Translations under genes and position numbers: made by a program | The notes under the pieces: generated by a model | What the model was told of the DNA's origin: nothing | The model's input: the letters and a program-made list of their open reading frames with translations, nothing else | Databases searched by the model: none | Part shown: in pieces, positions 25,745-37,183 of the stretch | Layout: each line of letters starts with the position of its first letter | Position numbering within the stretch: the stretch's first letter is position 1 | Assembly: GCA_000231825.2 (NCBI GenBank) | Contig: JH720329.1 | Span: 128,913-192,912, forward strand | Reading direction: 5' to 3' | From: Tetrahymena elliotti 4EA | Lineage: Eukaryota; Ciliophora; Oligohymenophorea; Hymenostomatida; Tetrahymenidae | DNA length: 64,000 nucleotides

Positions 25745-25773
25745 CTATCTATCTATCTACTTACCTACCTACC
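25745..25773. repeat. Short CTAT/CTAC tetranucleotide repeat
   Basis: Immediately after the ABCC stop codon, CTAT units pass into TTAC/CTAC units. A typical microsatellite in the 3' flank. Confidence 0.8.
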
Positions 25774-25775
25774 TT

Positions 25776-27156
25776 TTCTTTTTTATAAATATATTCAACA
25801 GTTTCAATTTAAAGATCAAATCAAAAACAAAATCTTATTCAATATAAACAATCTACTAAAACACATCAGATTTATTTAATCTTCTATTCATGTATTTTAT
25901 AACTGTATATTTATATTTATTCATATTGTAAGAATTTCATATACAAAACCATTCTCATTCTATTTATTTTATTTTTTATTTAGATTTAACTAAATATATT
26001 TATGAAGATTTGTATTTGCTTTTGAATTGATATCTTATCACAATATTAAAAATCAAGTTTCTTAAAAAATTATTTGTAATAATTTAATTTTAATTAAATC
26101 TTTAAGATGATAGAATATTATTTTGTTATCTAAAAATTTACTCTAAAATAAAGAAAATTTTTAATTACTTAACATACCAATATCTTTGTAATTAATTAAG
26201 CAAATATTTTATTAATTTATTTGCAATTTATTATTTAAGTTGCATAAGAAAGAGATTGATTTCTTTAAAAAATAAAAATTTAGCTTTATCGAGCCAAATT
26301 ATATAAAATTCAAATGGATCAGTAAAAGATTGTGATTAATAAGATTCATTTTAGCTCTAAAAAATAATGGAAAGTAAAAGTAATATCTTCTAAAAAAATG
26401 AATAAATTATTGATAAAAATATAAAAATGTTTTTTTGTATCTTTTCTATTATTTATAGCCATTAATAGGTATAAATTTTGATTAAATTTATTTTAGCAAT
26501 CTTAGACTTTTGTTCCAAAATTTTGATGTCATAGATTAGCGGCAAATTTCAATCAATCATTCACAATTATTCTCTGCTTGCTATTTACTTATTAAAGAGA
26601 GAAGAAAGAAAGAAAAAGAGTTAACAAAGAGACAATAAATAATACAAAAGCAAAAAATTTCTAAAAAAAGATTAAGATCTATACTTTATTAATTAATCTA
26701 TGAAGAATAGAAAGAATGAGTATTAATTAATCTGATAAAGTAATAAAATAAATAATAATTATTATCATCACATTTCAAATAGAAAGAAAGTGTTTATAAA
26801 AATATTTGAGGATTAGCAAGGAAAAGTAAAGAGAGAAAAATATTTTTATTAACCTATTCAATATACAAAAAATACCCTCGTATATACATTGGCTCTAATA
26901 CTAAACAAATCCATATTAAAATAGATTCTTCATTTATTTAATTCGCCCTACTTTTTATTGATAGCAGCTTGAAAATTTAGGAAATTAAGTGAACTTTGGA
27001 GTTAGCCTATAAGGATATCAGCATCTTCATCAAAATCTAAGAGTTGTAATCTTAAAAGGACCGAAAACAAAACAAATCAATTCAAGAATTAACTAAGCTA
27101 GAAGGAAGTCTATAGGGAATAAATTAACTTTCTGAAGGGATAAATTAAAAGAAGAA
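25776..27156. other. Intergenic region, no gene seen
   Basis: Lies between the convergent end of the ABCC gene and the start of the B-box gene on the same strand. AT-rich with frequent TGA. The last 150 bases are purine-rich, as expected of a 5' untranslated region. No other feature was recognised. Confidence 0.4.
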
Positions 27157-28839
27157 ATGAACGAGGCTGAAGAAGAAGAAAGATGCGCCAAACACAAAAT
27201 AGTATTAAATGCTATTTGCTTAACTTGCAATAATATGAAATGTTGCTATAAGTGTTTCACCTTTTCCAGCCCTCATTTCAACCATAATTCAATATTTTTG
27301 AATGAGGATGATTTAACTAATATGGAGATTGTATAAGAGTAGTTATCTGGTCTCCATAATGATTAGAATTAGCTATAAAATTAGTTTAAAGAGAAGAAAA
27401 AAATACTTACAACAAAGTAGTTAATTAGTAAGACTAGCTAGGATAATTCTTCAAATCTTACAAGCTAAATAAAGTCATATAGAATGCAAATTGATGATTT
27501 ATGCAAGCAAATTACAGAATAAGTATGGAATTATAGACAGAAATTTATTTAGTATATGGACTCTAAACTCAATGAGTACAACGCGTTTATTCAAGTTGAG
27601 TAGGGATCATAAATTACATCAGAAATAATTATGATGAGAAATGAATTAGAGAGTTTTATTAATAGCTTAAAGACCCAAATAAAAACAATTGATTCTTAAA
27701 ATTAGCAAAAGGACCATGAACATCAGCTATTACCATGCAATTGCAGTTAATCTATTTAGATGGCAAACACTAACTATTCATAAAGCACAGCTTTTAACCA
27801 TTTTAAAAGCAGTAATACAAATTATATAAGCAGCGATGAAGATTAATCTCATTTTTCTTAATCTTCACCTTCTTGCTATTCTATTTCATATTCATGCTCA
27901 TCATCAAGTGCTTCTTCTCCATCTCCATCTTCTTATTCGTCATCTTCTCCATATTATTTAAACTCATACTCAACAAGCAAAGCTTTAAATCAATATCCTA
28001 ATACTCCTTTCAATTAGAAGCATACCTAAAGAAATAATTCATATTAATCTCAGTAGTTCATTCAAAAAATTTCTATGAATAGCCAATTATATTTCGGCAT
28101 CTGTGAAATGTAATATTAACACCTGTAGACTTGTCCAAATTATCAATTGGAAAAGTAGTTCAAAGAAAATCAAATTCAAATGTATTCCTAGGCAATACAG
28201 TAGAAATCTATTCAAAATTAAATTGAATCAAAACAATTAAGCCAAATTTTTATCATTCTAACAAACGGTAAAAGTTTGCCTTTGTAGTTTAATGTCTAGT
28301 CATCTGTCCTCTAGATAAAGATCCTTATATTTGAAAAAACAGGAGTCCCTCCTTTAGAGTAAAAGCTATTTTATTATACTAAGGAACTACATAACTATAC
28401 TCCAATGAAAGAGTATTAAATTCCTCGTGACTGCTCAATCAAATTATACATAAGATCTTTTTATTAACAGCTGTAGAGTATTTCTAAAAAACCATCAAAT
28501 TAGACTGCTTCAGCTGATAGTGATTTCAATCATAATCCTGAATTACTCAATTCATAATTTTCTGCATCATTCCCAATAAATAAATAATCTAAATAGAATT
28601 AATATGGAACTGAAAGTTAACTTAATTTAAATTAGCATTTGATCTATCTTGGTTCTAATTATAATGATAATCTTATGATACCTGATACTTCCTAATAAAT
28701 AAATAATTCTAAAAGCATGAACTTCAATTAAAACACACAAAACAATTGTTGGCATCAAGAAAGAAACTCAATTAATAACAATAATTTCTATTAAAATAAA
28801 TAAAATCAATAACAAAATACTTTCATTTACTCTTCTTGA
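27157..28839 (+). CDS. B-box zinc finger, coiled-coil and ubiquitin-like domain protein
   Basis: Intronless frame of 560 residues with many TAA/TAG Gln codons. Residues about 9-45 form a B-box: C-x2-H (CAKH), C-x2-C (CLTC), C-x2-C (CYKC), then two His (PHFNHN). A Gln/Lys-rich helical stretch follows to about residue 190, as in TRIM-type proteins. Next is a Ser-rich low-complexity part (about 235-280). From about residue 365 a ubiquitin-like fold is legible: IFIILTNGKSLPLQF, then KILIFEKTGVPPLEQKLFYY and KELHNYTPMKEYQIP, then SIKLYIRSF. The order and spacing match ubiquitin, including the GVPP turn (ubiquitin GIPP) and the Leu-rich strand after it. It does not end in Gly-Gly, so it is an integral domain and not a conjugated modifier. 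The tail is Asn/Gln-rich. No RING was found, so ligase activity is not supported. Confidence 0.8.
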
Positions 28840-29430
28840 TCTAATTAAAGACTAACAAAGTTAATTGTTTCTAATTGCATTTTAACTAATTAAAAGCTAA
28901 ACAAGCAAGGTAATCAACCAATAAAGCTTAAAACAATTAAACAAAATTTTTAAATATTCTTAAATTATGTAAATACTAATTGATTCAACACTTTCAATTA
29001 AACCACTATACATCTTTATCATCACTTTTATAACTAACTATCATTTATTTATCAATCAATCTTTCATACATCTTCATTCTTCTCATTTACTAATTAATAT
29101 TCACATACATTCTATCATATCAAATTCCATATTTTTTTATTATTCATAGAATATTTTATCTTTTAATAAATATTTTGCATATAGGAGCTCTTTATAACTT
29201 TATTTCTCAAAATAAAACATATACTTTTTACTTATTTAATTATATTTATTAATTGTTTATATTGCTTTGGCTTTTATAATTTAACTTTTGCAATACTAAT
29301 CGAGAAAATATTAACAAATAAAAATAACTCAGTTTATTATTTGATTAAACCTAATTTTAAAATTGATAAGAATTATTTGTTTTATGATTTAGGGATTTGT
29401 AAATGTTACTAAAATGAAAATTTTGCACTA
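28840..29430. other. Intergenic, AT-rich, no gene seen
   Basis: 3' flank of the B-box gene. Some pyrimidine-rich stretches with scattered CAT/TAT motifs but no coding character or RNA gene recognised. Confidence 0.4.
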
Positions 29431-29540
29431 TAATTGTTAAAAATTCTAATATAATATTGAGTTGAGCATAGCTTATAGAGTATTTTTTATCATTTATCAT
29501 TTCTAATTCATATACTCTGCTCAATATTATAATAAAACTC
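29430..29540. repeat. Imperfect inverted repeat (stem-loop), copy A
   Basis: The left arm TATAATATTGAG with GAG-rich extension and the right arm CTCTGCTCAATATTATA are imperfect complements around a loop containing TATTTTTTATCATTTATC. A related element occurs about 300 bases further on. Function unknown; it could be a mobile-element footprint or a chance AT-rich palindrome. Confidence 0.4.
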
Positions 29541-29744
29541 TTTATTATTAATTTGGTTTTGATTTAATTTGATACATTACTATCACTATAGAAGATATAG
29601 AAATAATTAAATTTATAAGGTTTATAAAAAATTAAATTTATTAATTTTAAGATACTTTAACCTTATTTTTAAATTGAAAAAAATTGTAAATCTTAAGAAT
29701 TTGTAAATATTAATAACATAAAGTCTAATATTGTTATTTTTCAA

Positions 29745-29835
29745 AGAGTTCTAATATAAACTATCGAGTGGAGTGTATCTATTAGAATATTTTTTATCAT
29801 ATCTGATGTATACGCTTCAACTCTTCATTATTTTA
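29745..29835. repeat. Imperfect inverted repeat (stem-loop), copy B
   Basis: GAGTGGAGTGTATC and GTATACGCTTCAACTC are imperfect inverse complements around TAGAATATTTTTTATCAT. That loop is shared almost exactly with copy A (TAGAGTATTTTTTATCAT). The flanks also resemble those of copy A, so the two look like diverged tandem copies of a unit of about 300 bases. Confidence 0.4.
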
Positions 29836-30063
29836 CATATTAAAAAAATATTAACACTTCATTATTTTACAATTTACAAATCTTTATCTTAATTTTGTGT
29901 CTAAAATTGTATTAAATTAAAAAATTTAATTATTTGATTGATGCAGATTTTAAACTAATTGATATTAAATTTTATAAAATTGCTAATATTTTTAGAGATT
30001 TTATTACAGATAAAATAATTTTAAGATACATTTTTTATTTGAAAACGAACAAGAATTAATTCT

Positions 30064-31008
30064 TCATTTTAAGTTTTATAAAAAGAATTCAACAGTTTCT
30101 TTGAAAGCAGCTGCTGCAGCTTATGGTTAATATGTTTTTGATTCTTTTCTCATAAAAGCATGACCTGCTTGGGGATATGTTCTTTTTAGTTTATATTTTT
30201 AATGTTTAAGACTTGAATTATCTATCTTAAGTAAATATATTGAAGATTTAAATAAATTTTATTACCTTAATCTAAAGTCTACTGAAGCTTCATGAGCTTT
30301 TGATTTTAAAGCTTTTGCACTTTCAACATCTGAGAATCCAAACATACTATCATCCTCACCAAAATGTGCTAGTACAGGAACTCTAATATTAGTAACAGGG
30401 AATGCTGATTAATCACAAATACCATAAAAAGGGCTTCCACAAGAAAAACCTTCAATTGCTGAGAGACTTGCTAATGTCAATGCTCCACCCATGCAAAATC
30501 CTATTTAGAATTTTTAAAAAGAAAACTCAAATACTGATTAATTTTAGGAATTTAAATCCAAATTCTGGTTTATAAATACCTGTAATTCCTACAGAAGTGC
30601 AACCCTAGAGCTTTATAAGGTATTGTAAAGCACTTGCGATATCTTCAATAGCTCCTTTCCAATCTAAACCTGTTAATAAATGTCCTGCTTCCTTTATTTT
30701 GTAAAATAAAATTGCTTAGAAATATGTTTTATTTATTGATAAGTTGTAGTTAAAAAGCATACTTCATTGCTCTTCGCTACTTTCCCTCTATAGAGATCAG
30801 GAACCAAAACTTTGAATCCTTGATGAGCAAACTCATCTGCCAATAAACAGATAGATTCATTCATTCCCCACCATTCTTGAAGGACTATAAGTCCTTTCTT
30901 AGAAATTTAATTATGAGGAGATAAATAACCTGGGCAATAGCCTCTAGTTTAAGTATTAAAAATCACATTGCTTGGCTTGCTTGTTGTTACTTTTTTGTTA
31001 ATGTCCAT
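30064..31008 (-). CDS. Dienelactone hydrolase family protein
   Basis: Four exons on the minus strand: 31008-30763, 30691-30580, 30500-30266, 30181-30064, total 236 residues, normal for the family. The alpha/beta-hydrolase landmarks are all present. GLIVLQEWWGMNESI forms the oxyanion-hole region with the family Glu. The nucleophile Cys is in GFCMGG. The acid is in HFGEDDSMF and the His in YPQAGHAFMR. This gives the Cys-Asp-His triad of dienelactone hydrolases, which open lactone rings such as carboxymethylenebutenolide. In eukaryotes the natural substrate is usually unknown. The splice junction inside the nucleophile loop (ACAG|GATTTTGC) restores the motif in frame. No signal peptide, so cytosolic. 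Confidence 0.92.
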
Positions 31009-31961
31009 TTTAATTTGCAAAAGCTACCTATATTATATCTATCTATCTATGCTTCAAAAAGTCAAATAATTTATTTAATTTAGTTGTTTCAAATAAATTA
31101 TTATTAAGTATGAATCTTTAAGATTATTTTCTTAAAATCACAAAGCATATTCTATTGTTTTTAATCATTGATTTATTGATTGGTATTTTTTATTTAATAA
31201 GGTTATATTTTATAATATTTTGTAATTAATAAGTGTAAATAGAGAACAATCATTCAATTGTAAAGGAATTTAACCTTTTTATGTATTATAAAAAAAAATA
31301 AAATTATTTCTCCTTAAATCACTCAAAAATTTATACTTAAAATAAAAAAAATATTAATTCAACATAGAATTTATAATTTTTTAAACAATACATAATACTA
31401 AGGTATTCTTTGGTTAATCTATCAAAAAATTTGGATTTGAATCTACCCATTAAAACATTAAGCAAATACTTCAGGAAGGGGTGCAACAAAGGAGAATAAC
31501 TAAATATGGATTTGTATAAATTTTAATACCATTTATTAATAAATTAATAATTAAAATTTTTTGATTTTAAAATCTCCCTCTTATTATTTCCAATAAACAC
31601 ATTTTTAAGAAAACAATAAAATTGAAAGATATTGATATTTTTTTAATTATTAGGGGAAAAGCAAAATATTCTAACAAAAATAAATTAAAGATAAACAAAA
31701 AAGGAGACAATCATCAATAAAATAAAATCTAGAACAAAAGCATAGGAAAAATAAAATGGATCAATTAAGCTTTATTTAATAGTGTAAATAGCACCAGAGC
31801 ATAAAATAATATTTATAAAAATGAGATAATTTACAAAATGACTAATAAGATTAATTTTTTTATTGTTAAGAGTGTGTGAATTCTGATTTATCTTTTCAGA
31901 GTAGAGATTATTAATCTATCCATGAAATTATAAACTAAGGAGCATCAAAAATCCTTCGTAA
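31009..31961. other. Divergent intergenic region, no gene seen
   Basis: Lies between the divergently transcribed hydrolase gene and the plus-strand unknown gene, so it should contain both promoters. It is AT-rich and no specific element was recognised. A purine-rich block (about 31640-31760) precedes the second gene. Confidence 0.4.
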
Positions 31962-33140
31962 ATGGCCTCCAAATAATTCATAACGAAATATAGAGAACTG
32001 TAACATGAAAAAGGAAATTACATGAATTATGTAGATTAGGTCATATCTTATTTTGATGATTTTTTAATAATTATTAATGACTCAGTCCAGTAAATGAAGA
32101 AGAGGTTTAAATGGCTGAATAGTATTGTTTATAAAATCGTGGTAGTGACCCTCTGAGTAGCTATCAGAAAATATCAAAGATTCTAGAACTAAGATCATAT
32201 TTTTTAAATACTATTTTATCCAGCTATCTTCAATACTTAATCAGCTGATCTACTCAAATAATCAATAATTTAAAGTATAAATAATATTAACTGGTTTTTA
32301 AAAAATTAAAACAGTAACGAACTAAATATTTAACTACTTAAAACAGATTTTCAAGATGGATAAACAGATCAACTTATAACAGTCAATAATAAAAACTAAC
32401 CATCAGTAGAAAAATTAAATAAAGATTGTAATTAAAATACAGTATCGAATTTATTTTTACATCCTTAAAAGAAGTATATATTTAGAATCTAAGTAGATTA
32501 ATTACAAAATGATTAATATTTTTTGGTAGGATTGATCAGAGATAATGTTATTAACTCCTAAGGTGGATTTTAAGATTATCTCTCTCGTTTTTTAGGTAAA
32601 AAAGCAGATATTATAAAAAAATGTCGTTGTTATGGTATCTCTAAACAGATGAAAGGGACGGTGTTTCAATTGAGTAAAGAAAATAAAATTTAGTTAAGAG
32701 TTTGCTAAAAAGAGGAGGTATTGGAAATTTTAGATTATCCTTACTATTAATACAAAATGGGTGTTAACGATAAATATAAATCTAATTTAATTAATTATTA
32801 GAAACTTAGATTTTATATTGATGTTGCTTATTATAACTCTAAAGTAACATTAATAGATGCTTTTGAAGTATATAACTTCGTTGATTTGAAGAAAGAAAAA
32901 CTCAACTAAATTACATAAATACTCCTTAATAAAACAGCTTAAACTAAAATGAGAGAATTTAATATTTTATATATTATATATTATATCTTCTAACTAATGC
33001 CAAATTTTTATATCTTTAATTTAAAAAGATTCTTAAAAGTTACAAAAATTTTTTTAGCACAAATTCGTATAAAGTGTGTCGAAGAAAGTTTCAACCAAGT
33101 TAAATTTAATTACATTTTTCATTTGAATGTTTTTTTATGA
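31962..33140 (+). CDS. Hypothetical protein with one in-frame TGA; possible SPRY-like C-terminal part
   Basis: ATG at 31962 (MASKQFITKYRELQ) opens a frame whose first TGA is at 32154-32156. The identical frame then stays open for 327 more codons to TGA at 33138-33140. The second part is clearly protein-like: KKYIFRIQVDQLQNDQYFLV, RFLGKKADIIKKCRCYGISK, LRFYIDVAYYNSKVTLIDAF. This hydrophobic-strand pattern loosely recalls the SPRY-like tails of Tetrahymena B-box proteins, but that is only an impression. Another frame, from ATG at 32111 to TGA at 32246, also reads well (SDPLSSYQKISKILELRSYF). The true structure may therefore include an intron or frameshift near 32110-32250. No standard-size intron removes the TGA cleanly. 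Could be a recent pseudogene. Confidence 0.5.
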
Positions 33141-35977
33141 ATTACTTATTACTTACTTAAATTTTATTTTATGGATTATGTTTTTAAGTTTTATTTCAAT
33201 TATTAACAATTATTATATATTGTAAATTTAATACAAGTTTGGATTTATGTTAATCCTATTGTTAACTCTCAAATTAGATTTTATAAAGTTCAGTTATAGT
33301 CTAAGCAATTTATTTATTTTTTAATGAAAATATATAAAGAAGTAAAAAGATCATTTCAACCCTACTAAAAAATGTCAAATTAACTATTTCTAGTAAAATT
33401 TGAGTTTAACTTAAATCAAATGAATAATTAAATTGATAATAAGCTAAATCTATTAATTTAATATTATTTTGGATGAGGTTTATTTTCGTAACCCCAAAAT
33501 AACAAAAAATTTATTTTATAACTTTATTTCTATGAAAAAATGAATACAGCAAAATTATAATGAAAATTTGATTAATCAGATTTGATCAATCTTAAATTAA
33601 ACTTTTTTAATTTTATCATTTTAAATAATATAATCTAATTTTCATTTTAGAAAGCAAAATCATTATTTTTTAAATGATTTGATAATATAATTAATTTAAA
33701 TAAGTTTCAATTTTTAATTAGTAAAATAAAAAATATTTAAGTTTCTTTAGCTCGAATCTTAATTATCAAATAACTCTCTAAATTAACTTTAAATATCATT
33801 AAAAAGACAAAATTTATGCAGATAAAAATTGAATGAAATAGATTCAGTTTTTAACTCAAAGTAAACAATACTAAATAAGATTAGTTAAAAATATTTACCA
33901 TAGATTTATTAAAATTTGGTGGAGGTAAAAACCTCATTTTTGATGATATCAATGCTGAAAGATTTTTAATATTATAAAAGAATTAAATAATATTAAAAAC
34001 ATAAATATTTTAGAGCACAATTATTTTAGATTTGAAAAGCTATAGAAATATCTTTCATAATGTTAAATATTCCTTGGTAATATTTAGTAATTATGAGTAA
34101 ATTATAAATTAGATTATTTTTGAAAATCATTCAAGATATTGTAACCTGTAAAATTAAAATAAACCTTTTTTAAAAATTAAGAAAGTAATGTTAAATAAAA
34201 TTCAAGCAATAAATTAATATATTTCAAGCATGAATTTACCAAATGATACCTATAATGCCTTGAATGTATCTTTTTCTTTTTAATGTTTTTCAAGCATTTT
34301 ATAACCAAATCATAAAAAGGAATATAGAAGATATTTAATTTTTAATGTAAAACTGAAAATATTAACCTTTGAAGCATTTATTCATTTTCTACAAAAATAT
34401 TATCTATTTTCTTATTATTTTATTAGTTTTTAAAAAATGTAAAAAATCCAAATCAATTCTTGTAATCAATAAATTACTGAAAAATTATTTACTTCTTGTT
34501 GATGTTGTTTATAATTTTAATTTTTAAAAATATTTTGCAAAGATTTTAATTATTCTTTTAGTCTATAGAAATAATATTACTATTGTTATTTTATTTGCAA
34601 ATTTCCTAACTACAATCTATTTTAAAATTAAAGAGATGCAATCTCAACTTATTGTATTAATACTTTACTAGTCACAAATAGTTTTAAAACATACAAGAAA
34701 TCTTTTTTTTAATAAAGAAACAATGTGTATTGTTAAAAAGATAAATTAATATAAATATTTAATAAAAACCTAAAAAAATTAATAATACTAAGTGAGTTTT
34801 GGCAAATGTAAAGGTTTAGTCTTTTCAGAAAAACAAGTTGTATGCAGATATAGTTTTTTAAATAGAAATTAATGGGCTTTAATTATTAAATATATGGTAA
34901 TTAAGTAATTGCTATGCATGAATTTTGGTTAAGAGGAAAAAAGTTTTAGATAAGTTAGGGTGTTAAATAATTAATTAAAATAATAAAGCTATTAAAAGAA
35001 AGTTTAAATGATTGAATTTTGTTTTTCCACTTACTAGAATTGAACAAAAGAATGAATAAAAGTACAAATAAACAAATAATACTTCAGTATCATACCCAAA
35101 TACTAAAAAATACAATTTTTATTTACTAAAAAGAAATTATTTACATCTAATAGTATTCTTACTATCATATTAAATATTTTTATTAACCTTTAAAATAAGC
35201 GAGTGAAAACTGAAAAATGATAGAAGGATTGTTGATTTATCTATTAAAAGAGCTATTCACTTATCAATTAAATATTAAATTAAAGCTTCTATTTGTGATG
35301 ATAAAAATTTAAGAATGAAAAAGAGTTAAAAATATTATTGAAAAATACTTACTCTAGAATCACAAAAAAATAATATTTTTGTGATATTTATCATTAGATT
35401 TTTATCTTAAGTGAGTAATTACTACTCTTATTCTACTAATCAAAGAGCAAAGCTAAAATGTATACTACTAAATTTAAATAACTTCTAATTGCTAAAGATA
35501 GATAATATTATGTTCTGTTATAAAATTAGCATTATTAATAGCAAGTTTTTAGCTTAAAAATAATAAATAAAAACTGAATTTGTAAGCTAAGAAAATAAAT
35601 AAAAACTGATTTTAATTAAACTGAAAATAAATAATTTGATTTGATTTGTCATGTTAAAATTAAGATTCATTATTTAATATACAATATATGAAAGGAGGCA
35701 GATTAACTATTTACAATAATAATTTATTTACAATTTTTTTTCATTTTTTTCAATATTTTTCAGTTAAGTGAGTGAGTGTTAATTATTTTTAAAATATTTA
35801 TTGACCAGCCAATAAGTAATATTTGGTTGGATAATTATTTATTAGTGTCAGTTTGTATAGTTTATATATGACTATACTAATAGTAGAGTAAATTTTTATT
35901 TTTTTATATAGCTTTTTTGAGATTCATTTAGGTTATAAAAAGGTTATTTAAAGTGATATTCTTGTTATTAATTAGTC
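33141..35977. other. Long gene-poor interval
   Basis: Nearly 2.9 kb of very AT-rich DNA with no recognisable protein, RNA gene or organised repeat. A few short ATG-led frames exist but none has protein-like composition. The right end is the 3' flank of the receiver-like gene. Confidence 0.45.
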
Positions 35978-36415
35978 TCAGTTTTGAGTTATGAAACTGT
36001 AGAATTAATGCTTAGAGAGATTTTCAACAAAGTTTTTCTCAGAGATGGGTTTCACCATTAAGATATCAGCTGAGCTTATTTTATATTTTTGTTATGATGT
36101 CTCTGAGTTATTACTGATGTAGAGCATAACGGGGATAGTTGGGATAAGCGTAAAAGCTTCAAGTTATTTAATTGCTTGACTAATTTCTAATCCATTGAAT
36201 TTTTCTGATTTTTCGCTGTCACCGTTAATTAAAATAATATTTGGCTTCACCTTGTGAATCATATTAATAGCATGAGTTTACTCTTCAGAGCTATAAACTC
36301 TAGTACTTGGTTCAAGAATTCCTTTAAATTGATTAATGTTGCTTCTATCGTTATCAATGATGAGGATAGTTTAACCATTTAATTTTTTGATAAGTTCCTT
36401 GTATTCAAAGCTCAT
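35978..36415 (-). CDS. Free-standing response-regulator receiver-like protein
   Basis: Intronless, 145 residues. The order of elements fits a CheY-like receiver. Strand 1 with the acidic pair is TILIIDNDRSNI. Strand 3 is PNIILINGDSEKSEKFNGLE. The next strand is IPVMLYISN, and the conserved Lys is in ADILMVKPIS near the end. The phosphoacceptor is abnormal. The end of strand 3, where Asp is expected, reads ILIN, and the nearest Asp comes two residues later, followed by a longer loop than usual before the NGLE turn. It may be a pseudo-receiver or use the displaced Asp. No output domain or kinase is attached. In ciliates receivers usually sit on hybrid kinases. Its ATG overlaps the TGA of an upstream frame by four bases (ATGA). 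Confidence 0.7.
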
Positions 36416-37183
36416 TTTGATTTATTATGTTATGTAATGCGTTTATTGTTAAGAAAGTTATTTTGAGGAAGGGTGTTTTAGTTATTTTTTTTCAGATTCT
36501 TGTTTTTATATGTAGAAATTGGGTTTGGTATTGCTTGTATTTTGAATTCTTTTGATTGTTTTTTAATTGATTTATATTGATTTTTTTTTTGGTATTGCAG
36601 ATGATTTTTTAAATATGCTTTTAATTTATGTATTAATTGATTATAATTTAATTCCAAATCCTTCGGACGCTCTTCAAAGTAATTCGAGAAGATTTATTTA
36701 TAAAGGTACATATCAAAAACTTTATAATCAAAAAAATCCGTATTAATCAAGAAAAATTGTAATATTGATTTGTCTATTTTCATTTACTTGTTCATTAAAA
36801 TTAACTCTTCTAAAACACTCAAAATCTCTAAGTAAGTAAAGTGAGGTATTTCCATTGAAAAAAATCTAGAGTCTAAATACAACCTTAGAATTTTCAGTCG
36901 AATATACATCAGTAAAACTTTATGTGAAACTATATAAACAAATTTGTGTAAGGATATATACTTAAAAAATTTTTAAAGTAAAGCATAACTAGCTTAAATT
37001 TGGCAAAATTTGAGAATATATTGCCAGTATTAAACATTCTAAATAATTAGGCGCAGATTTTAATCCCCATAATTTTTTGTTAAATATCTTTAATCTTACC
37101 TAACTTTCAATTAATTAATGTAACAAAATTCTAAAATTCTGAATGTACTTCCTGCTCTTAGTAATCAAAATCTCAGCTTTCAT
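36412..37183 (-). CDS. Hypothetical gene directly upstream of the receiver-like gene, exons unresolved
   Basis: Two overlapping frames look coding. Frame A starts ATG at 37183 (MKAEILITKSRKYIQN, SAPNYLECLILAIYSQ) and ends TGA at 36728. Frame B is open from about 37100 to TGA at 36412-36414. It contains MEIPHFTYLEILSVLEELI, NTDFFDYKVFDMYLY, FSNYFEERPKDLELN and a basic Asn/Lys-rich tail. A probable model is a first exon in frame A spliced into frame B; a good donor GTAAGATT lies near 37100. The final codons of frame B overlap the start of the receiver-like frame, so a fused product through an unseen intron is also possible. No family recognised. Confidence 0.45.
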
